A DNA stretch of 64,000 bases, taken from Cronobacter condimenti 1330 (GTDB lineage: Bacteria > Pseudomonadota > Gammaproteobacteria > Enterobacterales > Enterobacteriaceae). The translations under genes and the position numbers were made by a program. The stretch spans positions 4,283,992-4,347,991 of the forward strand of contig NZ_CP012264.1 in assembly GCF_001277255.1 (NCBI RefSeq). Direction: 5' to 3'. The notes beneath the pieces are model-generated. The model did no database searches. It was not told the origin of the DNA and saw nothing but the letters and a program-made list of their open reading frames with translations. Shown here piece by piece: positions 56,466 through 64,000 of this stretch (positions are counted from its first letter, which is position 1; each line of letters starts with the position of its first letter).

Positions 56466-58337
56466 TTAAATCTCAACCTGTGTGCCCAGCTCAATGACGC
56501 GGTTAGGTGGGATCTCAAACTGATCCGGCGCCCGGAGCGCGTTGCGCTGCAACAACAGGAATAGCTTGCCGCGCAGGCGTAAATACCAGGGCCGTTTATC
56601 GCCGATGATGAGCGACTCATGGGACATAAAGAAAGAGGTTTCCATCATCCGACAACTTAAGCCTTCAAGCCCGCAGCGGTGAAACACTTCTTCGACGTTT
56701 GGCGTTTCGCGCCAGCCGTAGCTTGCCACTACGCGCCAGAATGTCGGCGAAAGCTGTTCGAGCTGAACGCGTTTTACGTTATGGACGTAAGGCGCATCTT
56801 CGGTACGCAGCGTCAGCAGAATAACGCGCTCATGGAGCACCTTGTTGTGTTTGAGGTTATGCAGCAACGCAAACGGAATAACGTTTAGCGCGCGGGACAT
56901 ATATACCGCTGTGCCCGGCACACGTACCGGCGGTGATTTCTCAAGAGAAGTAATCATCGCATCCAGCGAATTGCCATGCTCGTGCATCCGGCGCAAAAGA
57001 CGGAAACGCTCGCTTTTCCAGGTGGTCATGATAATGAACATCACCAGGCCCAGGCTCAACGGCAGCCAGCCGCCGGAGAAGAGTTTCTCCAGGTTCGCCG
57101 AGAACAACGGCACATCGACGCACAGAAACGCCACGACCATCAGGCCCACCAGAATGCGATTCCAGTGCCAGTTTTTACGCGCCGCAGTGCTGAAGAGAAT
57201 CGAGGTCAACACCATCGTCCCCGTCACCGCGATGCCGTAAGCTGCTGCGAGATTACTGGAATGCTCAAAGCTCACGATGACAATCACCACCGCGAAATAG
57301 AGCATCCAGTTCACCACCGGAATGTAGATCTGGCCCGACTCCATTTCAGAGGTATGAATGATGCGCATCGGCGAGAGATACCCCAGACGAACGGCCTGAC
57401 GCGTCAGGGAGAAAACGCCCGAAATCACTGCCTGCGAGGCGATGACCGTCGCGAGCGTCGCCAGGATCAGCATGGGAATCAACGCCCAGTCCGGTGCCAG
57501 CAGGAAGAACGGGTTTTTAATCGCCTCCGGCGTTTTCAGCAGCAGCGCGCCCTGCCCGAAATAATTCAGCACCAGCGACGGCAGCACCACGGAGAACCAC
57601 GCCAGACGAATCGGCAACTTCCCGAAGTGCCCCATATCGGCATACAGCGCTTCAACACCCGTAATCGAGAGCACAACAGCCCCAAGCGCGGCAAACGAGA
57701 TGGCTTTATATTCAAGGAAGAAATGTACCGCCCAAACCGGGTTCAGCGCCTGTAGCACTTCCGGGTTGTTCATAATGCCGCGCGCGCCCAGTACCGCCAG
57801 AATCAAAAACCAGACCAACATAATCGGCGCGAAGAGCTTCCCTACCATGCCGGTGCCGTGTTTCTGAATAACAAACAGCAGCGTCAGGACGATAATCGAT
57901 AGCGGAACAATATACGGATCCAGCGAAGGTGCGGCGATTTCAAGCCCCTCTATCGCCGACATCACCGAAATCGCCGGGGTAATGACGACTTCGCCATAAA
58001 AGAAGCTACCGCCAATGAGACCCAGGATCACCAGCACTGACGTCATACGCGCCGAGGTATTGCGACCCGCGAGCGACATCAGCGTCAGAATACCGCCTTC
58101 GCCAGCGTTATCTGCACGCATAACGAAAGTCAGATATTTAAAAGAAACAACAAAAACCAACAGCCAAAAAATTAAAGAAAGGAAACCGAAAACGGCGTCC
58201 CGCTCCACGCCAAAACCAAATTGCCCGGAAAGACACTCTCGTAATGTATAAAGCGGACTGGTGCCGATATCGCCATACACCACCCCGATAGCTGCAAGCG
58301 TAATGGCTGGCAACGATTGTTTATTCTCAGTGCTCAT
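56466..58337 (-). CDS. kup: Low-affinity potassium:proton transporter Kup (TrkD)
   Basis: 623 residues with about 12 membrane segments and a cytoplasmic C-terminal domain (~440-623), as in KUP/HAK transporters. The family start GVVYGDIGTSPLYTLRE is near 18-34 and GGEGGILTL-like NAGEGGILTL near 75. It takes up K+ (and Cs+) at low external pH. It diverges from ravA across 220 bases and precedes the ribose operon on the same strand, separated by its terminator. Confidence 0.97.
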   Translation of the reverse strand: MSTENKQSLPAITLAAIGVVYGDIGTSPLYTLRECLSGQFGFGVERDAVFGFLSLIFWLLVFVVSFKYLTFVMRADNAGEGGILTLMSLAGRNTSARMTSVLVILGLIGGSFFYGEVVITPAISVMSAIEGLEIAAPSLDPYIVPLSIIVLTLLFVIQKHGTGMVGKLFAPIMLVWFLILAVLGARGIMNNPEVLQALNPVWAVHFFLEYKAISFAALGAVVLSITGVEALYADMGHFGKLPIRLAWFSVVLPSLVLNYFGQGALLLKTPEAIKNPFFLLAPDWALIPMLILATLATVIASQAVISGVFSLTRQAVRLGYLSPMRIIHTSEMESGQIYIPVVNWMLYFAVVIVIVSFEHSSNLAAAYGIAVTGTMVLTSILFSTAARKNWHWNRILVGLMVVAFLCVDVPLFSANLEKLFSGGWLPLSLGLVMFIIMTTWKSERFRLLRRMHEHGNSLDAMITSLEKSPPVRVPGTAVYMSRALNVIPFALLHNLKHNKVLHERVILLTLRTEDAPYVHNVKRVQLEQLSPTFWRVVASYGWRETPNVEEVFHRCGLEGLSCRMMETSFFMSHESLIIGDKRPWYLRLRGKLFLLLQRNALRAPDQFEIPPNRVIELGTQVEI

Positions 58338-58464
58338 AGACTAGTCTTCGTTGAAATCCCGTGTGCGCTTAGTCCCTTGGCCCACAAAAAGCGCACAGTA
58401 TGCACGATTCATTTAAAAATCGTACCCCTCAATCACCGAGTCTTTACCCAAATCAAGCCAAATA

Positions 58465-58487
58465 GATAATGGCATCAATCCATTATC
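58465..58487. promoter_or_regulatory. Inverted repeat in the kup-ravA intergenic region
   Basis: GATAATGG-CATCAAT-CCATTATC is an eight-base perfect inverted repeat in the 220-base divergent promoter region, ahead of a candidate ravA -10 (TATACT near 58509). It could be a regulator site; I do not recognise the protein. Confidence 0.35.
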
Positions 58488-58557
58488 AGCATGAATATGA
58501 AACGTCTATACTCGCACCAGAGACCAGGCGGCGTAGTCAGAATGCAGAGTAACTATT

Positions 58558-60057
58558 ATGGCTCAACCCAATTTATTGGCGGAAAGAATTTCACGGCTCA
58601 GCGCAGCGCTGGAAAAAGGGCTGTTTGAACGCAGTCACGCCATCCGTATGTGTCTGCTGGCGGCGCTGAGCGGCGAGAGTGTCTTTTTGCTCGGCCCGCC
58701 GGGGATCGCCAAAAGCCTTATCGCACGACGGCTGAAATTTGCGTTCCAGCATGCGCGGGCCTTTGAATACCTGATGACGCGCTTCTCCACGCCGGAAGAG
58801 GTGTTTGGGCCGCTTTCCATTCAGGCGCTAAAAGATGAAGGCCGCTATGAGCGCCTGACCGCAGGCTATCTCCCGGAAGCGGAAATCGTGTTTCTGGATG
58901 AGATCTGGAAAGCGGGTCCGGCGATACTCAACACCCTCCTGACTGCCATTAATGAACGGCGCTTTCGCAACGGCGCACATGAAGAAAAAATTCCTATGCG
59001 TCTGCTGGTTACGGCGTCGAACGAATTGCCCGAAGCGGACAGCAGTCTTGAAGCACTCTATGACCGTATGCTGATCCGTCTGTGGCTCGACCGCGTGCAG
59101 GAGAAAAACAGCTTCCGCGCTATGCTTGTGAGCCAGCAGGATGAAAATGAAAACCCCGTGCCGCCAGCACTGCAGGTCAGCGATGAAGAGTATCGGCAGT
59201 GGCAGACGGGCATCGGCAATGTGAAGCTGCCGGACCCGGTATTTGAGCTGATTTTCACGCTGCGCCAGCAGCTCGACGCCCTGGCGAACGCGCCATATGT
59301 TTCTGACCGGCGTTGGAAGAAAGCGATCCGCCTGCTTCAGGCGAGCGCTTTTTTCAGTGGACGCGACGCGGTGGCGCCCATCGATCTGATCCTGCTGAAA
59401 GATTGTTTGTGGCATGACGCGAGCGCCATGTCGCTGATGCAACAGCAGTTAGAACTGCTGATGACCTCTCACGCCTGGGGCCAGTACGCGATGCTTAACC
59501 GTCTTGGCGCTATCACCCAGCGGCGAATGCAGCTTGAACAGCAGCAAAGTGATAAAACCGCGCTGCGTCTTGAGAAGCAGAGCGGCATGTTCAGCCGTCG
59601 CCCGCAATATCAGCTGCCCGCCAGCCTGACGGAGCCGACCCTGACGCTGCTGCTGCAAAAGCCGCTTAAGCTGCATGATATTGAGGTCATTCATGTGACG
59701 TTCGCCAGAGAGGCGCTGGAGACGTGGCTGCAAAAGGGCGGCGAGATCCGCGGAAAGCTCAATGGCATCGGCTTTGCCCAGGCGCTGAATCTGGAGGTGG
59801 ATGCCAGTCAGCATCTGGTGTTGCGCGACGTCAGTTTGCAGGGTACGCGTCTGGCGTTGCCGGGTGCCGCATCGACGAGCGGCCTGCCTGATGAGATCAA
59901 GCAACAGCTGGAAGATTTAGATAATACGTGGCATCAACAGCACACGCGCTTCAACGAGCAACAAAAGTGTCTGTTTGTCGAAAGCGACTGGTTAGGGCGC
60001 ATTGAGGCCAGCCTTCAGGATGTGGGCGAGCAGATCAAACAGGCGCGCCAATGCTGA
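58558..60057 (+). CDS. ravA: MoxR-family AAA+ ATPase RavA
   Basis: 499 residues. Walker A GPPGIAKS is near 45 and Walker B VFLDEIWKAG near 110, with sensor motif TASNELPE near 150. The C-terminal half includes the LARA domain that binds the inducible lysine decarboxylase LdcI in E. coli, where RavA forms a cage complex and opposes ppGpp inhibition. With ViaA it has been linked to respiratory complexes and aminoglycoside sensitivity. Its stop overlaps the viaA start by seven bases. Confidence 0.96.
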   Translation: MAQPNLLAERISRLSAALEKGLFERSHAIRMCLLAALSGESVFLLGPPGIAKSLIARRLKFAFQHARAFEYLMTRFSTPEEVFGPLSIQALKDEGRYERLTAGYLPEAEIVFLDEIWKAGPAILNTLLTAINERRFRNGAHEEKIPMRLLVTASNELPEADSSLEALYDRMLIRLWLDRVQEKNSFRAMLVSQQDENENPVPPALQVSDEEYRQWQTGIGNVKLPDPVFELIFTLRQQLDALANAPYVSDRRWKKAIRLLQASAFFSGRDAVAPIDLILLKDCLWHDASAMSLMQQQLELLMTSHAWGQYAMLNRLGAITQRRMQLEQQQSDKTALRLEKQSGMFSRRPQYQLPASLTEPTLTLLLQKPLKLHDIEVIHVTFAREALETWLQKGGEIRGKLNGIGFAQALNLEVDASQHLVLRDVSLQGTRLALPGAASTSGLPDEIKQQLEDLDNTWHQQHTRFNEQQKCLFVESDWLGRIEASLQDVGEQIKQARQC

Positions 60058-61502
60058 CAGCGGATTCACTGAATCTCATTCTGGCTATCAGCGAAGGCGA
60101 GTTGATAGAAGAGATCGTGATTGCGCTGCTGGCTTCGCCGCAACTGGCGGTATTTTTCGAAAAGTTTCCCAGACTGAAGCACGCACTAACGCAGGATATT
60201 CCCCGCTGGCGCGAACAACTCAAAGCCCGTCTGAAAGATACGCGCGTGCCGCGAGAGCTGGAAGAAGAGGTGATCGGCTATCAGAAAAGCCAGCTTCTCT
60301 CCACCAGCCAGTTTATTGTGCAACTGCCGCAAATCAGCGCGCTGTTGCGCCGCCTCGGCTCGCCGTTTGCCGATCAGGCCGAGCGACTCATCGCTGATAA
60401 CCCCCATTTCACACCGGCCCTGCACACGCTTTTTTTGCAGCGCTGGCGGCTGAGTCTTGTCGTACAGGCGACCTCCTTTAACCAGCAACTGCTGGAAGAA
60501 GAGCGCGAACAATTACTGAGCGAAGTACAAGAGCGCATGACGCTGTCCGGCCAGCTTGAGCAGACACTGGTAGAGAATGAAGACTCGGCGGGGCGGCTGT
60601 GGGATATGAGCGACGGCAAGCTCCGACGCGGCGACTACCAGCTTATTGTGAAATACGGCGATTTTCTGGCAGACCAGCCGGAATTGCTTCAGCTCGCCGA
60701 ACAGCTAGGGCGTTCCCGGGAAGCAAAATCGGTTCCCAAAAAAGAAGCGCCGCTCGAAACCTTCCGTACCCTGGTGCGTGAACCCGCCTCGGTGCCCGAA
60801 CAGGTCGACGGCTTACAACGTAGTGACGATATCTTACGCCTGCTGCCGCCAGAACTGGCGACGCTTGGCATTACCGAGCTGGAATATGAGTTCTACCGAC
60901 GGCTGGTGGAAAAACAACTGCTGACCTATCGGCTACAGGGCGACGCCTGGCGCGAAAAAGTCATGCAGCGCCCGGTGACGCGCCAGGATTATGATGAGCA
61001 GCCCCGCGGGCCGTTTATCGTCTGTGTGGATACGTCTGGCTCGATGGGCGGCTTTAATGAACAGTGCGCCAAAGCATTTTGTCTGGCGCTGATGCGTATC
61101 GCGCTTGCCGATAACCGGCGCTGTTTCATTATGCTGTTTTCCAGCGAAGTGGTGCGCTACGAACTTTGCGGGCATGACGGTATCGATCAGGCGATTCGCT
61201 TTCTGAGCCAGCGCTTTCGCGGCGGCACCGATCTGGCGAGCTGTTTTCGCGCGATCGCAGAAAAGCTACAGGGCGGCGAGTGGTTCGACGCCGACGCGGT
61301 AGTTATCTCCGATTTTATCGCCCAGCGGTTGCCGGATGAGGTAATCGGCAAGGTAAAGGAGTTGCAGCGCATTCATCAGCACCGTTTTCACGCGGTGGCG
61401 ATGTCGGCTCACGGCAAGCCCGGCATCATGCGCATTTTTGATCATATCTGGCGCTTTGATACCGGGGTGCGCAGTCGACTGGTGCGGCGCTTACGGCGAT
61501 GA
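60051..61502 (+). CDS. viaA: VWA-domain protein ViaA
   Basis: 483 residues. The C-terminal von Willebrand A domain has the MIDAS motif DTSGSMGG near 325, with RGGTDL near 388 and the later VVISDF. The N-terminal half is helical. ViaA partners RavA as in other MoxR-VWA pairs and stimulates its ATPase. Start overlaps ravA. It converges with asnA, the two stops lying one base apart. Confidence 0.96.
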   Translation: MLTADSLNLILAISEGELIEEIVIALLASPQLAVFFEKFPRLKHALTQDIPRWREQLKARLKDTRVPRELEEEVIGYQKSQLLSTSQFIVQLPQISALLRRLGSPFADQAERLIADNPHFTPALHTLFLQRWRLSLVVQATSFNQQLLEEEREQLLSEVQERMTLSGQLEQTLVENEDSAGRLWDMSDGKLRRGDYQLIVKYGDFLADQPELLQLAEQLGRSREAKSVPKKEAPLETFRTLVREPASVPEQVDGLQRSDDILRLLPPELATLGITELEYEFYRRLVEKQLLTYRLQGDAWREKVMQRPVTRQDYDEQPRGPFIVCVDTSGSMGGFNEQCAKAFCLALMRIALADNRRCFIMLFSSEVVRYELCGHDGIDQAIRFLSQRFRGGTDLASCFRAIAEKLQGGEWFDADAVVISDFIAQRLPDEVIGKVKELQRIHQHRFHAVAMSAHGKPGIMRIFDHIWRFDTGVRSRLVRRLRR

Positions 61503-61503
61503 C

Positions 61504-62496
61504 TTACAGCAGTTCGGCCACGGCAGACTGCACCTGTTCCGGCCAGACACCGCACTGCACCTGCCCGATATGCGGCAGCTGTAGCAGTAGCATGGTGAGG
61601 CGCGACTGCCCAATCCCACCGCCGATAGTCTGCGGCATCTCTCCGCTAAGCAACGCCTGGTGCCACTCCAGCGCAAGTCTGTCCTGATCGCCAGTCAGCG
61701 CCAGCTGGCGTTTAAGCGCCTCGGCATCCACGCGGATCCCCATTGAGGAGATCTCAAACGCGTCTTCCAGCAGCGGGTTCCAGACCAGGATGTCACCGTT
61801 GAGCCCGGCGAAACCACCCTCGGTCGGCGTTGTCCAGTCATCATAATCCGGTGCGCGCACGTCGTGGCGTTTGCCATCGGCGAGCTTACCACCGATACCT
61901 ATCAGGAAGACCGCGCCAAGCTCTTTTGCAATAGCACGCTCGCGTCCTTTCGCATCCAGCGACGGGAAGCGGTGTTGCAAGGTTTCGCTATGAACGAAAT
62001 GAATAGTTTGCGGCAGGAACGGCGTTAGCCCGAAGCGCTCCGCGGCGGCAAGCTCGGTGGCTTTAATCGCCGACCAGATGCTTTCTACCGTCTGTCTGAG
62101 CGTGCCGAGATGGCGCTCGCCATCGCCCATCACGCGCTCCCAGTCCCACTGATCGACATATACAGAGTGTACCGGCGACAAACGGTCTTCATCCGGGCGC
62201 AGCGCTTTCATATGGGTATAAAGCCCTTCACCGGCGCTAAAGTCATGCTGACCGAGCGTTTTGCGCTTCCATTTCGCCAGTGAATGAACCACTTCAAACT
62301 GCGCCTGCGGCAGCGTTTTGACATTGACCTGCACCGCTTTCTCACAGCCAGAAAGGTTATCCTGCGTCCCGTCGCCGACACGGCTCAGGATCGGCGCCTG
62401 AACTTCAAGCAGACCGAGTTTTTCCTCAAGCTGGCGGGAAAAATGGGCTTTCACAAAACTTATCTGACGCTGGCGTGTGATGTATGCGGTTTTCAT
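61504..62496 (-). CDS. asnA: Aspartate-ammonia ligase AsnA
   Basis: 330 residues, the E. coli length. This ammonia-dependent asparagine synthetase is of class II aminoacyl-tRNA synthetase fold. Recognisable segments are the N-terminal YITRQRQISFVKAHFSRQL, SRVGDGTQDNLSG near 39, and the C-terminal GGGIGQSRLTMLLLQ near 290 that binds ATP. It diverges from its regulator asnC. Confidence 0.97.
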   Translation of the reverse strand: MKTAYITRQRQISFVKAHFSRQLEEKLGLLEVQAPILSRVGDGTQDNLSGCEKAVQVNVKTLPQAQFEVVHSLAKWKRKTLGQHDFSAGEGLYTHMKALRPDEDRLSPVHSVYVDQWDWERVMGDGERHLGTLRQTVESIWSAIKATELAAAERFGLTPFLPQTIHFVHSETLQHRFPSLDAKGRERAIAKELGAVFLIGIGGKLADGKRHDVRAPDYDDWTTPTEGGFAGLNGDILVWNPLLEDAFEISSMGIRVDAEALKRQLALTGDQDRLALEWHQALLSGEMPQTIGGGIGQSRLTMLLLQLPHIGQVQCGVWPEQVQSAVAELL

Positions 62497-62648
62497 TATT
62501 AGGGCTCCTGTACCTCTGTTGCTTTTGATTAAGCAATAAAAAAGGCACCATATTCAATAATCAACAATAAAAAAGGCCAGATGCTTTTTAATTCGATAAT
62601 ATAGGCAGCATAAAAATGACGATTACTGAATATTCATAAGGAAAACGT
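62497..62648. promoter_or_regulatory. asnA-asnC divergent control region
   Basis: This AT-rich gap of 152 bases has two A-tract blocks, AATAAAAAAGGC (62535) and AATAAAAAAGGCC (62567), as a direct repeat about 32 bases apart. AsnC, an Lrp-type regulator, activates asnA and represses itself from this gap in E. coli; exact sites are not resolved. Confidence 0.55.
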
Positions 62649-63107
62649 ATGGAAAATTATCAGATCGATAATCTGGACCGCGGCATTCTGGAGGCGCTGA
62701 TGGCGAATGCGCGTACCGCTTACGCCGAACTCGCTAAACAATTCGGCGTGAGCCCGGGCACCATTCACGTGCGCGTAGAGAAAATGAAACAGGCTGGGAT
62801 CATTACCGGCGCACGTATTGATATCAGCCCGAAACAGCTTGGCTATGACGTGTGCTGTTTTATCGGGATAATCCTGAAAAGCGCTAAGGATTACCCGGCC
62901 GCGCTGGAGAAACTGGAAAGCCTGGATGAAGTGACGGAAGCCTATTACACCACCGGGCATTACAGCATCTTTATTAAGGTGATGTGCCGATCGATAGATG
63001 CGCTGCAACAGGTACTTATCAACAAGATCCAAACAATTGATGAAATTCAATCCACCGAGACGTTGATCTCCCTGCAAAACCCGATCATGCGTACTATCCG
63101 GCCGTAA
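62649..63107 (+). CDS. asnC: Lrp/AsnC-family regulator AsnC
   Basis: 152 residues: helix-turn-helix LDRGILEALMANARTAYAEL near 9-28 with recognition helix GVSPGTIHVRVEKM, then the RAM ligand-binding domain (from ~65). It responds to asparagine and controls asnA. GGAAAAC lies before the ATG. mioC follows in the same direction, and transcription from asnC may read through toward oriC. Confidence 0.97.
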   Translation: MENYQIDNLDRGILEALMANARTAYAELAKQFGVSPGTIHVRVEKMKQAGIITGARIDISPKQLGYDVCCFIGIILKSAKDYPAALEKLESLDEVTEAYYTTGHYSIFIKVMCRSIDALQQVLINKIQTIDEIQSTETLISLQNPIMRTIRP

Positions 63108-63128
63108 CGGGATTTTTTAATACCCGTA

Positions 63129-63137
63129 TTATCCACA
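63129..63137 (+). promoter_or_regulatory. DnaA box in the mioC promoter region
   Basis: TTATCCACA is a perfect DnaA box about 60 bases before mioC. In E. coli the equivalent box lets DnaA repress mioC transcription, which otherwise enters oriC. Confidence 0.85.
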
Positions 63138-63196
63138 GGTAGATCCCAGCCCCTGCACAGCGTACAATACGCGTCGTTTACTCAAGGCGGACATCC

Positions 63197-63637
63197 ATGA
63201 CAGACATTACCCTGATCAGTGGCAGCACTCTTGGCGGCGCGGAATACGTGGCGGAACACCTGGCTGAAAAGCTGGAAGACGCCGGTTTTAGCACCGAAAC
63301 GCTGCATGGCCCGCTTCTTGAGGATCTTAAGCCGGCTGGTATATGGCTCTTGATCACTTCTACGCATGGCGCAGGCGATCTGCCGGACAACTTACAGCCT
63401 TTATATGACGCGCTGGCAGCGCAACGTCCCGATCTCAGTCAGGTTCGTTATGGCGCTATCGGCATCGGTAGCCGCGAATACGATACGTTTTGCGGTGCGA
63501 TTGAAAAAATGGACGCGCTGCTCATCGACTGTGGCGCAAAACGCGTCGGTGAACCGCTTAAGATCAACATTCTCGATCATGATATTCCCGAGGATCCGGC
63601 AGAAGTGTGGCTCGGATCCTGGAAAAATTTACTCTGA
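63197..63637 (+). CDS. mioC: Flavodoxin-like protein MioC
   Basis: 146 residues, a short-chain FMN-binding protein. The phosphate loop SGSTLGGAEYVAEHLA is near 8-23, and STHGAGDLPDN near 54 and GIGSREYDTFCGA near 90 surround the flavin. E. coli MioC supports biotin synthase electron transfer. It is transcribed directly toward oriC, whose first DnaA box begins 25 bases after the stop. Confidence 0.97.
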   Translation: MTDITLISGSTLGGAEYVAEHLAEKLEDAGFSTETLHGPLLEDLKPAGIWLLITSTHGAGDLPDNLQPLYDALAAQRPDLSQVRYGAIGIGSREYDTFCGAIEKMDALLIDCGAKRVGEPLKINILDHDIPEDPAEVWLGSWKNLL

Positions 63638-63661
63638 TCGGCGAAAAGATCGCCATTCAAC

Positions 63662-63930
63662 TGTGGATAAAAGTGCTTAAAAGCTTGGATCAACCCGTAG
63701 TTATCCAAGGTATAAGTCTTGCTCGCTTTTTGAGTTGTGTATAACCCTCACTTCTGACCCCAGCTTATACTGGCCAGGATCACCGATCATTCACAGCAAG
63801 CGATCCAGGATAACCTTTTGATCCCAAATGGGCGATCCTGGTTATCCACAAGAGATGGCGATCCTAATAAGAGATCACAATAAAACAGATCCTTTAAATA
63901 AAAGATCTTCTTTTTAATACCAACGATCCC
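63662..63930. other. oriC: Chromosomal replication origin oriC
   Basis: DnaA boxes match the E. coli order: R4 TGTGGATAA (63662-63670), R3-like TTATCCAAG (63701-63709), R2 TGTGTATAA (63736-63744) and R1 TTATCCACA (63842-63850). The AT-rich unwinding element (63862-63921) carries 13-mers GATCTGTTTTATT and GATCTTTTATTTA plus GGTATTAAAAAGAAGATC on the minus strand. About eleven GATC Dam sites lie within the region, which SeqA would bind. The 70 bases beyond (to 64000) match the E. coli mnmG (gidA) leader side; mnmG itself is outside. Confidence 0.95.
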
Positions 63931-64000
63931 GGCGCTTTCTCACCAGGCTAAAGTTGAGTAGAATCCACGCCCCGGGCTAGCTAACCCTCTTTCGCACAAC

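Overview
This 64 kb window comes from the chromosome of an enterobacterium. Nearly every housekeeping protein reads as a close orthologue of an Escherichia coli K-12 gene, and local gene order is E. coli-like. The absence of several E. coli neighbours, the sulfoquinovose cluster and the fimbrial locus make Cronobacter or a close relative my best guess; this is inference and I could not test it. The right end of the window is the chromosomal replication origin: mioC is followed by DnaA boxes, an AT-rich unwinding element and many GATC sites, and mnmG would follow just outside.

Layout. 1-7.8 kb: accessory chaperone-usher fimbrial locus, with the 3' part of an usher, a two-domain tip adhesin and eight tandem paralogous pilin genes. 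8.0-11.2 kb: xanP and yicH (near 82 min in E. coli). 11.4-14.3 kb, minus strand: overlapping yihX-yihY-dtd-fabY. 14.4-25.1 kb: sulfoquinovose cluster, csqR and yihV on the minus strand facing away from yihU-yihT-yihS-yihQ-yihP-yihO-ompL, without the mutarotase yihR. 25.2-31.7 kb: bipA, then the nitrogen block glnA-glnL-glnG and the small gene yshB. 31.7-42.6 kb: hemN, an unlisted small ORF, yihI, csrC, engB, spf (Spot 42), polA, yihG, dsbA, srkA, yihD, mobA, mobB. 42.9-47.9 kb: an rRNA operon on the minus strand (16S, tRNA-Glu, 23S, 5S). 48.4-50.5 kb: yieP-hsrA. 50.5-56.3 kb: rbsDACBKR. 56.5-63.6 kb: kup, ravA-viaA, asnA, asnC, mioC. 63.66-63.93 kb: oriC.

How the genes work together. The SQ cluster encodes an outer-membrane channel (OmpL), transporters (YihO, YihP), the glycosidase YihQ, isomerase YihS, kinase YihV, aldolase YihT and reductase YihU, controlled by the DeoR-type repressor CsqR. 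glnA has tandem NtrC sites and a sigma-54 promoter and is served by the NtrB/NtrC pair encoded beside it. rbsDACBKR is a ribose uptake and phosphorylation operon with its own repressor and two identical operator cores upstream.

The most unusual content is the eight-gene pilin array, subdivided by hairpins and terminators. Also worth checking are the rRNA operon, which joins a mobB flank (E. coli rrnA) to a yieP flank (E. coli rrnC), the small membrane-protein ORF between yihI and hemN, the twin RbsR operators, and the sulfoquinovose cluster lacking yihR.
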